A DNA stretch of 64,000 nt from Catalinimonas niigatensis (GTDB lineage: Bacteria; Bacteroidota; Bacteroidia; Cytophagales; Cyclobacteriaceae), in contig NZ_CP119422.1 of assembly GCF_030506285.1 (NCBI RefSeq), positions 6,311,501-6,375,500 on the forward strand, read 5' to 3'. The translations under genes were made by a program, and so were the position numbers. Shown here in pieces: positions 44,631-52,460 of the stretch. Under the pieces are notes generated by a model. It did no database searches and was not told the origin of the DNA. It was given only the letters and a program-made list of their open reading frames with translations. How positions within the stretch are numbered: the first letter of the stretch is position 1; every line of letters begins with the position of its first letter.

Positions 44631-45455
44631 ATGATTTCATTCACATCAAAAAACATTACTTATTGGATTTCTTTTCCAGCCTATCCGATAAGTTTATTCG
44701 TAGACCATTTCATTTTAATGAAAGGTCAGACTGCCGACATTGAAGAAAGAATTTTCCCCAATAACAAAACAGAAATGTTTTTTAACCTTAGCGACTCTGT
44801 GGTGGGAAGGCCCGGTCATGGTACTTCTTCCTATCAATTAAAGGAAAGTGTTATATCAGGAACAAGAAGCTCTTTCTTCATATTCAAAACTGCTTCATCT
44901 TTTTCTATGGCGGGTCTTAGGTTTACGCTATTCGGCTTCAACCATTTGTTCAGAATGCCGGCGTATCACTTTACGGATCATCATTTTAATACAAAAGATG
45001 TATGGGGTTATGAGATGGAATGGGTTCGCGAACAACTACTGGAATCTGAAAATAGGAATGAACGTTTTAAAGTCCTGAATGATTGGATTACCACTAAAAT
45101 ATCTTCTGCTTCTTTACAGGACATGGTGAAGTGGAAACAAATTGAAAATAAAATATGTCAATTTAATTTACGAATCACTCCATTATTAACAAAAGTTGTA
45201 GGCTATAGCCATAAACATTGTATCCATTTACTAAAAGAGAAGGCTGGTCTTGCTCCAAAATCCATTCAAAAGATTTGCCGGTTTGAATGGGTGTTGCAAA
45301 TGATTGCAAAGCAAGAGGTTATCCACTGGCAGGATATCGTTTATAGGGCAGGTTATGCCGATCAGAGCCATCTCATTCGTGAGTTCAAGTATTTTACTGG
45401 ATTTACTCCAATAGAATATATGAGCGCCAGACATAAGTCACTCGTATTTCATTAG
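44631..45455 (+). CDS. AraC family transcriptional regulator
   Basis: A 274-aa protein. The N-terminal half (about 1-150) resembles the DUF6597-like sensing domain found in AraC regulators (LFVDHFILMKGQ, EMFFNLSD, FGFNHLFRMPAYHFTDHHF). The C-terminal AraC/XylS helix-turn-helix domain (about 175-270) ends with the signature IVYRAGYADQSHLIREFKYFTGFTPIEYM, which contains the second HTH. The first HTH is VVGYSHKHCIHLLKEKAGLAPK. It binds DNA in the cytoplasm; the inducer and target are unknown. It may regulate the adjacent NmrA-like gene or the membrane-anchored protein that follows 96 bases on. Confidence 0.9.
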   Translation: MISFTSKNITYWISFPAYPISLFVDHFILMKGQTADIEERIFPNNKTEMFFNLSDSVVGRPGHGTSSYQLKESVISGTRSSFFIFKTASSFSMAGLRFTLFGFNHLFRMPAYHFTDHHFNTKDVWGYEMEWVREQLLESENRNERFKVLNDWITTKISSASLQDMVKWKQIENKICQFNLRITPLLTKVVGYSHKHCIHLLKEKAGLAPKSIQKICRFEWVLQMIAKQEVIHWQDIVYRAGYADQSHLIREFKYFTGFTPIEYMSARHKSLVFH

Positions 45456-45551
45456 CAGATATGATTTTCAGGAGGTAAATTTTGTTCTATACTCTATCCT
45501 TTGCAGAATAGATCTTTGTGTTTGATTCTAGAATATTAAACGCAAAAGAAC

Positions 45552-46634
45552 ATGAAAAAAAAGATCATTTTATCCATTGCAGGAGTGGTTTTCCTCGGGA
45601 TTGTGGTATTTCAAATCGTTTTCAATTCTGTAGATACCATTAATAAATCCAAACACAAAGGGGAGTGGGTTGAAAGTAAAGTGTCTGTAGAAGCCAACGA
45701 CTTTTTTTGGGAACAATTTCACCTCGGAAACTACGACAGCATCCCGGCTATCTTAGAACAATTGACAGCCGCTTATCTGGATAATCCAAATGACTTGAAG
45801 ACGATTAATCATTTGGGCTTTACCCATATGTGGGCTATTGCAGAACAGCAATCTGCTAAAAATCCATCAAGTACAATCATAGGCCATTCCGTGCTGGCCA
45901 GTAAATATTTTGGTGAGTCCTATATGCTCAATCCTCATGATACACGGATACTATCCTTCCTCTCATCTTCTAAAATAGTCACGGGTTCTATCAGCAAAGA
46001 TGAGGGACTTATCAGAGAAGGCTATTTCAATGGCCTCAAGGCTATTCGTGAATGGAAGGATTTCAGCGCATTTTCGCTTGCTTATACTTTAAGCCGATTG
46101 CCACACGATGATACCAATTATGCTAAAGCGCTTGCGTGGATGGAGGAGCTTGCAAATCGCTGTTATTGTGATGGACAAAACTTTGATCCAGAGTCAGAAG
46201 ATTGTATTCGTTTTGTTTCACAGAGGGTAGAAGAGCCTAAAAGGCTTGGAAAAAAAAGGGTTGTACCCAACTCCTGGGTAGCTCCGCATAATGTGGAAGG
46301 GTTTTTTATGACGTGGGGTGATTTGCTGGTCAAGCATGGAGATTGGGAAAAAGGAGCATCTATATATGCATTTGCAAAGCATGCTCCCGATTATGAAAAT
46401 TGGGACTATAAAGATGTCTTGGAGCGCAGGCTGACGCATGCACAACAGAATGTAACGGTGTTCAGAAAAGAAGTAAAAGCCGGAGAAAAAGTGGCTGTTG
46501 ACCATACGGTTTTGGTACAAACTGCCATTGCCTGTAGAAGCTGTCATCAAATGAGCAAAAATGAGATTGCAAGCACTTATAAAAATTTTGATCATTACAC
46601 TTATCTGGACAAAGCATTTTATTTTTTGGAATGA
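45552..46634 (+). CDS. Membrane-anchored TPR-like protein with C-terminal CxxCH motif, unknown function
   Basis: This 360-aa protein is not recognised. It opens with a single membrane segment (ILSIAGVVFLGIVVFQIVF, about residues 5-23), so the rest should face the periplasm. The centre is alpha-helical with TPR-like phrases (DFFWEQFHLGNYDSIPAILEQLTAAYLDNPNDLKTINHLGFTHM, YFGESYMLNPHDTRILSFLSS, WMEELANRCYC). Near the end is a CxxCH motif, Cys328-His332 (CRSCHQ), that could bind one heme c. Additional cysteines CYC and EDC occur around 210-225. It may be a monoheme cytochrome with a TPR scaffold. The neighbouring AraC gene is separately spaced; no operon partner is clear. Confidence 0.65.
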   Translation: MKKKIILSIAGVVFLGIVVFQIVFNSVDTINKSKHKGEWVESKVSVEANDFFWEQFHLGNYDSIPAILEQLTAAYLDNPNDLKTINHLGFTHMWAIAEQQSAKNPSSTIIGHSVLASKYFGESYMLNPHDTRILSFLSSSKIVTGSISKDEGLIREGYFNGLKAIREWKDFSAFSLAYTLSRLPHDDTNYAKALAWMEELANRCYCDGQNFDPESEDCIRFVSQRVEEPKRLGKKRVVPNSWVAPHNVEGFFMTWGDLLVKHGDWEKGASIYAFAKHAPDYENWDYKDVLERRLTHAQQNVTVFRKEVKAGEKVAVDHTVLVQTAIACRSCHQMSKNEIASTYKNFDHYTYLDKAFYFLE

Positions 46635-46753
46635 AATGAATAGCTGCTGGCAGTAGAAGTATACATGAGGTAGATTAAATCAAAGAAATGACAGATACAG
46701 AATAGAATAAATTTTTGAAATAGCTAAATTTAGGTTTCAATTGATGTATAGCT

Positions 46754-47233
46754 ATGCTTCACATTCGTCCCATATCCCCCCATGATGATCAGGCCATTGT
46801 TGCTGTTGTACATACAGTGATGGGTGCTTTTGATGTCGATCCCAGTACCACAATCCTTGGCGATCCTACGCTGAATCATATGTACCAAACCTATCAACGG
46901 GAGCGTGCCGTCTATTTTGTTGCCCTGTGGAATGATAAGATCGTGGGTGGTTGTGGCATCAGGCAACTGGATGGTACGGAGGAAAATATTTGTGAAATAC
47001 AACGTATGTTTCTGCTCTCCGAAGCCCGAGGTAAAGGAATTGGTAAAGCTTTGATGGAGCATTGTCTTCAGAAAGCCCAGGAGTTTGGCTACGAAAAAGC
47101 ATATTTAGAAACCCTGAGCCAGATGCATGAAGCCCGAAGTTTGTACCAACGATTTGGTTTTGAAGTTATTCCCCAGGCTCTGGGCAATACCGGACATTGT
47201 GGCTGTGATGTGAAGATGATGAAAGTGTTATAG
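46754..47233 (+). CDS. GNAT family N-acetyltransferase
   Basis: A 159-aa cytoplasmic protein with the GNAT fold. It has an early beta strand LHIRPISPHDDQAI, the acetyl-CoA pyrophosphate loop LSEARGKGIGKALMEH (Q/RxxGxG/A type, RGKGIG), and YLETLSQMHEARSLYQRFGF, with the family tyrosine near the C terminus. The acceptor is unknown. It has its own start context, and a GTGTTATGG-type repeat follows directly after the stop. Confidence 0.9.
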   Translation: MLHIRPISPHDDQAIVAVVHTVMGAFDVDPSTTILGDPTLNHMYQTYQRERAVYFVALWNDKIVGGCGIRQLDGTEENICEIQRMFLLSEARGKGIGKALMEHCLQKAQEFGYEKAYLETLSQMHEARSLYQRFGFEVIPQALGNTGHCGCDVKMMKVL

Positions 47234-47240
47234 TTTGATG

Positions 47241-47260
47241 GTGTTATGGTGTTACAGTAT
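47241..47260 (+). repeat. Copy 2 of the dispersed GTGTTATGGTGTTAT repeat
   Basis: The 20 bases GTGTTATGGTGTTACAGTAT differ at one position from 31317-31336. The copy lies 8 bases after the GNAT stop codon, as copy 1 lies shortly after the ribF stop. Confidence 0.75.
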
Positions 47261-47302
47261 TATTGTTAGTAAAGGGATAGTCCTCTGAAAAAATATATAA
47301 TT

Positions 47303-47494
47303 ATGGATGGTAAGAATAGAAGTGATGTCAAAGTAGGCAGCGAAGTATCTATTGTACTCAAAGAAGATCAGCGTACAGGAAAGCTTACCGAGGGAGTTGT
47401 ACAAAATATCCTGACCAAAAGTGCTTTCCATCCCCACGGTATCAAAGTCAGGCTGGAAAGCGGAGAAGTAGGGAGAGTGAAAAGCGTGTTATAG
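47303..47494 (+). CDS. ywbE: YwbE family (DUF2196) small protein
   Basis: A 63-aa protein matching the YwbE family: DVKVGSEVSIVLKEDQRTGKLTEGVVQNILTKSAFHPHGIKVRLESGEVGRVK. It folds as a small beta-barrel-like unit, and its function is unknown. It is widespread in bacteria as an isolated small gene. It lies between two repeat copies, suggesting local insertion of intergenic repeats. Confidence 0.92.
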   Translation: MDGKNRSDVKVGSEVSIVLKEDQRTGKLTEGVVQNILTKSAFHPHGIKVRLESGEVGRVKSVL

Positions 47495-47500
47495 TTGTAG

Positions 47501-47535
47501 GATGTTATGGTGCTAGGTGTTATAGTGTCATGGTT
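47501..47535 (+). repeat. Copy 3 (degenerate) of the dispersed GTGTTATGG repeat
   Basis: GATGTTATGGTGCTAGG then GTGTTATAGTGTCATGG follows the ywbE stop by a few bases. It is a looser, two-unit version of the 31317-31336 repeat. Confidence 0.6.
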
Positions 47536-47587
47536 CGTAGTGTATTTTAACACCCAGAACTCTAAAACTTTGACACTAACACACTCT

Positions 47588-47625
47588 CTGGAGCGCGTTT
47601 GTAACGCGTTACAAACGCGCTCCAG
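47588..47625. repeat. Perfect 38-bp palindrome
   Basis: Bases 47588-47606 (CTGGAGCGCGTTTGTAACG) are followed directly by their exact reverse complement (47607-47625), with no spacer. It is GC-rich, unlike the AT-rich gap around it, and lies between ywbE and the sugar isomerase gene. It could be a dispersed REP-like element, a protein-binding site or a cruciform; there is no adjacent T-run for a simple terminator. Confidence 0.9.
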
Positions 47626-47645
47626 GGTTATTGTTTTTGGAGGAT

Positions 47646-47695
47646 AAGTGTAACGAAAATATTGATGCTTTAATGCTTAAGAAAGTGTAACGAAA
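47646..47695 (+). promoter_or_regulatory. 13-bp direct repeat upstream of the sugar isomerase-like gene
   Basis: AAGTGTAACGAAA occurs at 47646-47658 and again at 47683-47695 (37-bp period), about 105-150 bases before the ATG at 47800. Tandem sites of this kind often bind a regulator; none is identified. Confidence 0.4.
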
Positions 47696-47799
47696 TTTTT
47701 TCAAATAAATAAACAACATGACAGCAGGAATTTTGAAAAACCAGTATTTTGACAAGATGCCCACAACTTAAATGTTATCCATACCACAACCTATTAATT

Positions 47800-48711
47800 A
47801 TGATGAAGAGAAGAGAGTTTATCAAACAAAGTGCTGTAGCGAGTCTGAGCCTGTCTTTAGTGCCTTCCATGTATTTTCGTCAGCACAACGCCTATGTGGA
47901 TAAGATTGGCTTACAATTATATACTGTAAGGAACCAGATGGCCAAAGATCCGGCAGGCACCCTCAAAGCCATCAAAGCCGCCGGATATAGCCAGGTAGAA
48001 GGTGGAAATCCACTTGAATATGGCAACATGCTGCCCATGATCAAAGATGCCGGGCTTTATTCCCAGAGTTCTTTTATCAACCAGGCTTATATTACCGAGC
48101 GTTGGGACCTTCAGGGAGACAATGCTCCCCAATCCAAAAGCATGGATGCTGTGATAGAAGCAGCAAAGAAGCATAACCTGAAGTATTTGGTATTTGGCTA
48201 CCTGACCAAAGCAGAGCGGGAGAGCATAGATCAGTACAAGCAGTATGCGGAAAGGCTCAACCAAGTCGGAGAGCAATGTGAGCAGGCAGGTATTCACCTT
48301 TGCTACCACAACCATTCCTTTGAGTTCCAACCGATCAATGGACAGGTGCCTTATGAGGTGCTGATCAAAGAGCTAGACCCCAAGAATGTGCAGTTTGAGC
48401 TGGATATCTTCTGGGCAAGTGTAGGCGGGCATGATCCTGTGAAGCTGATGAAGAAGATGAAAGGGCAAATCCGCTTGTTGCACCTGAAAAACAAGAAGCA
48501 GGGCATTGCTGATGAATATGATGAAGGTCAGGTACCTAAAGATGCTTTTCAGGAAGTAGGTGATGGCGTGATAGATATTATCAAAGTGCTCAAGCTGGCC
48601 CCCAAAGCAGGGGTGGAGCAGTGCTTTGTAGAGCAGGACCAATCTCCTGATCCCATTGAGAGTATCGCACAAAGTACTGCCTACCTGAAGATGATAGAAA
48701 GCAAAATCTAA
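47800..48711 (+). CDS. Tat-exported sugar phosphate isomerase/epimerase-like TIM-barrel protein
   Basis: From ATG 47800 this encodes 303 aa (an ATG at 47803 is also possible). An earlier ATG at 47749 adds a non-signal-like peptide and is rejected. The N terminus MMKRREFIKQSAVASLSLSLVP is a twin-arginine signal (KRREFI). The remainder is the xylose isomerase-like TIM barrel: IGLQLYTVRNQMAKDPAGTLKAIKAAGYSQVE, LKYLVFGYL, GIHLCYHNHSFEFQP, VQFELDIFWASVGGHDP and WCFVEQDQSPDP-like (CFVEQDQSPDP) near the end. The His and Glu residues are likely metal ligands. Bacteroidota carry many such periplasmic sugar-processing enzymes. Exact substrate unknown. Confidence 0.88.
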   Translation: MMKRREFIKQSAVASLSLSLVPSMYFRQHNAYVDKIGLQLYTVRNQMAKDPAGTLKAIKAAGYSQVEGGNPLEYGNMLPMIKDAGLYSQSSFINQAYITERWDLQGDNAPQSKSMDAVIEAAKKHNLKYLVFGYLTKAERESIDQYKQYAERLNQVGEQCEQAGIHLCYHNHSFEFQPINGQVPYEVLIKELDPKNVQFELDIFWASVGGHDPVKLMKKMKGQIRLLHLKNKKQGIADEYDEGQVPKDAFQEVGDGVIDIIKVLKLAPKAGVEQCFVEQDQSPDPIESIAQSTAYLKMIESKI

Positions 48712-49299
48712 CGGGTAGTGCTTCTTATGTTTTTTGTGCTGTAAAACCTTACTTCGTTGAGTATTGCTATTTTACATTAAGTATAGGTAAAGTGGGGCTT
48801 AATCAGCCGTATTTTACTTTACAAGGTACATTACGCTTATCGGTTAGACCTCATCATTCTGTAGCGCGGTAAGGGATAAAACCCGGTCATACCTCATTGT
48901 TTCGTGTGGGGGAAAGCATCTTCACCCGGTATGACTCATTCCTTCGGCCCGGGGGAATGACTTATACCTGGTATATATTACTCCTCAGCTCGAAATGATC
49001 AAGTTTTACCATGTTTTGTAGACTATTTAGTCCGGAATAATGAGGTATGACCGGGTTTATCTCATTCCCATGTACCTTGGATGTAATATCTACCAGGTTG
49101 CATGCTTTCCCCCACTGCTAAATAGTCAGCGCTACCGGGTAAAACCTCTTTACTTTGGTAGTGGGAAGCCTGTCTTCTTTTTCTGCGTCTTTACTTTCCA
49201 GCTTACATGGAGCATCCAACTAGGTGAGCTATACCCTTATTTATACAGAAGCTAAGGAATGCTGGTATTGATGCAAAATACGAAGGTTAAAAAGGGTTG
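48712..49299. other. Gene-free region with degenerate CCCGGT/ATGACTCATT repeats
   Basis: 588 bp without a credible gene. It contains a 20-bp exact inverted pair (listed separately), an intermediate ACCCGGTATGACTCATT copy near 48924-48940, and further ACCGGGT-like pieces near 49135. A 71-codon ORF at 49040-49255 crosses the repeats and has no recognised features. The block looks like decayed intergenic repeats. Confidence 0.6.
48879..49058. repeat. 20-bp inverted repeat pair separated by 140 bp
   Basis: AAACCCGGTCATACCTCATT (48879-48898) is the exact reverse complement of 49039-49058. Flanking bases continue to pair with one indel (GGGATA versus TATC...CCC). Two similar, imperfect units lie between them. 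The arms could frame a small non-autonomous element. Confidence 0.75.
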
Positions 49300-51129
49300 T
49301 TATTTAATATCGTCTGATTTTTTCAACATTCTATTCAGGGCAAAGGCAGCACTGATGAGTCCCAGATGGGTAAAAGCCTGCGGATAGTTTCCCAACTGTT
49401 CACCCCTCAAACCTATCTGCTCGGCAAAGAGCCCCAGATGATTTCCATAGCCCAGCATTTTTTCAAAATAAAGCCGAGCCTTTTCTACCTGCCCGCCACG
49501 GGCCAGGCATTCTACATACCAGAAAGAACACATGCTAAAGGTGCCTTCTCCTTCTTCCAGGCCGTCTTCAAAAACATGATTATTATAGCGATACACCAGC
49601 GTATCGGTAACCAGTTCTTTTTCCACCATTTTTAAAGTAGATTGCCAGCGTGGATCATAGGGACTGATGAACCGGACCAAAGGCATTAAAAGTACGGAAG
49701 CATCTATTACTTTACTTCCTTTATGTTGTACAAAGGATTGTAGCTCATCATCCCAGAAGTTATCATAAATATCGTGGTAGATTTCATCTCTTACTTTGCG
49801 CCAGTTTTCCCAGGGGTAGGGGAAAGATCGTTTTTCGGCTAATCTCACTGCCCGGTCTACGGCTACCCAGCACATGACCCGCGAATAAATAAACTCCTTC
49901 TTCTCAGAGCGGATCTCCCAGATGCCATGATCTTTTTGCTCCCAGTTTTCGCATACAAAGTCAATCTGTCCCCTCAACTTCTCCCAAAAGTCGTAGGTAA
50001 TAGGTTCTCCGTATTTGTCATACAGATATATACTGTCCATCAACTCTCCGTAGATGTCCATCTGAAGCTGATTATACGCGCCATTACCGATCCTGACTGG
50101 TCTGGACTTCCTGTAACCTTCCAGGTGAGGCAGTTCGGTTTCATGCAGATCTGAGCTTCCGTCAACGCTGTACATCAGTTGCAACTTATTGGGCTGGTCT
50201 ACATTCTTTTCAAACTGAAGGCGTATCCATTTCATAAACTCACCTGCTTCGTAGGTAAAGCCCAGGCGGATAAAGGCATACATGGTAAAAGCTGCATCCC
50301 GTATCCAGGTGTATCGGTAGTCCCAATTGCGTTTGCCGCCTACTCTTTCGGGTAAGCCAAAGGTAGGTGCCGCTACCGGTGCGCCAAACTGATAAGAGGT
50401 AAGCATCTTAAGGGTAAGCGCCGAACGATTCATCATATCCTTCCACATTCCCTGGTAGTTGGTCTTGGTGATCCATCTTTTCCAGTAATTGTTGGTTTCC
50501 TGAAAAGTCTCATTCACATAATGTTGTACACTCTTCTTCTCATCTTCTTTATCCCCTTTTTCAGAGATGGCTTCCAGGATAAAGCTGACCGACTCAGTTT
50601 CTTTCAGTGTAAATTCTGCGGTAGCATCTCCCTGATCTATGTGCATATCTATGTTGGAGAGCAAACGTATGTCCCAATGGGTGCTGCCAAAAGTGATTTC
50701 CTTAGAATTCACCTGCTCTGTCTTGTGTTTGTCGCGTGCATAATTGAAGCGGGGCGCACAGCGCATCTTGATGTCAATCTCACCCCGGATGACGGTGATC
50801 TTCCTGACCAGGGTACAGTTATGTTCCAGTTCTTTGACCGGCATAAAGTCAATGATCTCCACCATGCCATCGTATGCCAGGAAGCGGGTAAGCAATATAT
50901 TGGTATCTGGCAGGTATTGCTGCTTATAATCCTCATTATTCAGTTGAGGCTGTATGGTAAAGTGTCCGCCTTTTTCAGAATCCAGTAGTGATGCAAAGAT
51001 GCTGGGTGAGTCAAAGCGGGGGAAACACATATAATCTATAGAGCCATTCATGCCCACCAGAGCAACCGTATGTTGGTTGCCGATCACACCATAGTTTTCC
51101 AGGGGCAGGTAATCATATTGCTGTTTCAT
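49300..51129 (-). CDS. Glycoside hydrolase family 15 (glucoamylase/trehalase-like)
   Basis: This 609-aa protein has no signal peptide, so it is likely cytoplasmic. The N-terminal domain opens LPLENYGVIGNQHTVALVGMNGSIDYMCFPRFDSPSIFASLL, typical of bacterial GH15. The (alpha/alpha)6 barrel includes RNWDYRYTWIRDAAFTMYAF near residue 265, and the second catalytic-Glu region GLFAEQIGLRGEQLGNYPQAFTHLGLI near 570; the first acid lies in the middle region. Enzymes of this group hydrolyse alpha-glucosides, including trehalose and maltooligosaccharides. The same strand carries an ion channel, BrkB and YetF downstream. A role in trehalose or glycogen turnover under stress is inferred from family and context. 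Confidence 0.92.
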   Translation of the reverse strand: MKQQYDYLPLENYGVIGNQHTVALVGMNGSIDYMCFPRFDSPSIFASLLDSEKGGHFTIQPQLNNEDYKQQYLPDTNILLTRFLAYDGMVEIIDFMPVKELEHNCTLVRKITVIRGEIDIKMRCAPRFNYARDKHKTEQVNSKEITFGSTHWDIRLLSNIDMHIDQGDATAEFTLKETESVSFILEAISEKGDKEDEKKSVQHYVNETFQETNNYWKRWITKTNYQGMWKDMMNRSALTLKMLTSYQFGAPVAAPTFGLPERVGGKRNWDYRYTWIRDAAFTMYAFIRLGFTYEAGEFMKWIRLQFEKNVDQPNKLQLMYSVDGSSDLHETELPHLEGYRKSRPVRIGNGAYNQLQMDIYGELMDSIYLYDKYGEPITYDFWEKLRGQIDFVCENWEQKDHGIWEIRSEKKEFIYSRVMCWVAVDRAVRLAEKRSFPYPWENWRKVRDEIYHDIYDNFWDDELQSFVQHKGSKVIDASVLLMPLVRFISPYDPRWQSTLKMVEKELVTDTLVYRYNNHVFEDGLEEGEGTFSMCSFWYVECLARGGQVEKARLYFEKMLGYGNHLGLFAEQIGLRGEQLGNYPQAFTHLGLISAAFALNRMLKKSDDIK

Positions 51130-51258
51130 GAAGAATAAATGAAAAGTTTTGACCAGTAGAATCTTTTAAAGCAAAAAAGGTTTAAAATGCTTTACCTGAA
51201 GTTCAAAATTAACCTCCCACTATCTGGAACGCTGATGGTACTTAATCCTACCTTTTGT

Positions 51259-52320
51259 TTACCTTGACAAAGGTCTGGTAGCAGGCTCTGCATCCAACTG
51301 GTTTACATATTTCTTGTTTTGGATGTCTTTCCATTGCCAGCCATCGCTCATGATATTGCTATAGATTAGTCTTCTACGTTTACTCAATGCCTTATACAGT
51401 GCTTTAGTTTCCCTTTCCTCGGTATTCCACAATTTTACACCTGTTTCTTTCTCAATCAGGGATAAATCGGGCAAGGGGGGAGCTTCTTCTGTGTATCCCA
51501 TATAAGTTACAGTTTCAAGATAAGTGGTGATTGCCCTTCGTGCAAGCTGAAGCGCCATCCGTTGAGGTCGTAAGGGTTCTGGTACGTGTAGCATAAAGAT
51601 AGAAAGGGCTTCATCCAATGTAGTAAACTGTAAAACAATGTTATCCGAAGGCTTGGTGGCATGCATATGGTGAAGTATGGGATAGGTTAGCTGATTTTGA
51701 GTATAGGTAAATATCATAGAGGCCAAATTAGACAATTGAGAAGTCGCATCTGAGAAGTCTTCTCCATTATAACTATTGATAACGATCTGTTCCGGCGACT
51801 CGCCAAAGGCTGAAATCTGCATAGCCAGTGTACGTTTCTGTACTGCATTGGAAAGTACAGGTACCAGGTAGGTAATGGAGATGGTAATCGTGATAAGTCC
51901 CAAAAAGGCACAAAAAGCAGTCACGATACGCCACATATCATCTCCCGGAACGAAATCTCCTACCCCAAGGGTAGATAACGAAAAACCTACAAAATACAGT
52001 TTCTCAGCCACATCGGTGACTGCTTTGGTCTGTCCGTTGAGTACCGAATCAGGAAAAGCAGCAAAAATCAGTAAGAGGCCGCCCCATAAAAGAAGCACCC
52101 AGGTAATGAGAATTGAGAAGATGATACCCATCCCGACATACTCCATAAGAGGGTGTCTGCCCTGCTTTTTGGCTAATCTAAAATAAAGCGAATACACCAG
52201 GTGATTGATTGTAGAAGTCAATGGTCCCTGGCCTGATGCAAGGAAAGTAGTAAGTGCAAAGTCATATAGACAAAAGCCTACGATGAAGACGCCCAATGCA
52301 GCAAGGATAATTGAAATCAT
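51259..52320 (-). CDS. Two-pore-helix (Ion_trans_2) potassium channel-like protein
   Basis: A 353-aa membrane protein. Helices are at about 2-22, 61-88 and 131-154, with a pore loop between the last two. The selectivity-filter region STLGVGDFVPG (filter TLGVGD, 117-122) resembles the K+ channel TVGYGD signature, but with GVGD in place of GYGD. The C-terminal ~200 residues form a soluble cytoplasmic domain with no recognised nucleotide-binding or RCK motif. It is probably a homotetrameric cation channel; ion selectivity is uncertain because of the altered filter. It is preceded by the BrkB gene (140-base gap) and followed by GH15. Confidence 0.8.
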   Translation of the reverse strand: MISIILAALGVFIVGFCLYDFALTTFLASGQGPLTSTINHLVYSLYFRLAKKQGRHPLMEYVGMGIIFSILITWVLLLWGGLLLIFAAFPDSVLNGQTKAVTDVAEKLYFVGFSLSTLGVGDFVPGDDMWRIVTAFCAFLGLITITISITYLVPVLSNAVQKRTLAMQISAFGESPEQIVINSYNGEDFSDATSQLSNLASMIFTYTQNQLTYPILHHMHATKPSDNIVLQFTTLDEALSIFMLHVPEPLRPQRMALQLARRAITTYLETVTYMGYTEEAPPLPDLSLIEKETGVKLWNTEERETKALYKALSKRRRLIYSNIMSDGWQWKDIQNKKYVNQLDAEPATRPLSR

Positions 52321-52460
52321 GTCGTTTACATAATAATGTTAATGAAGAGGATAGGAGCAACATTGGAAATACTTTGTCAATGTTGTTCTTAACACTCTCT
52401 TATCACAAAGAGGCAAATGCAACCCTAATGGTAAAGGCTGATAGAAAAACGTTTTGCTTC

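Noticed and set aside
49040-49255. 71-codon ORF in the repeat block
   Set aside because: It reads across the inverted repeats and gives a peptide with no recognised features.
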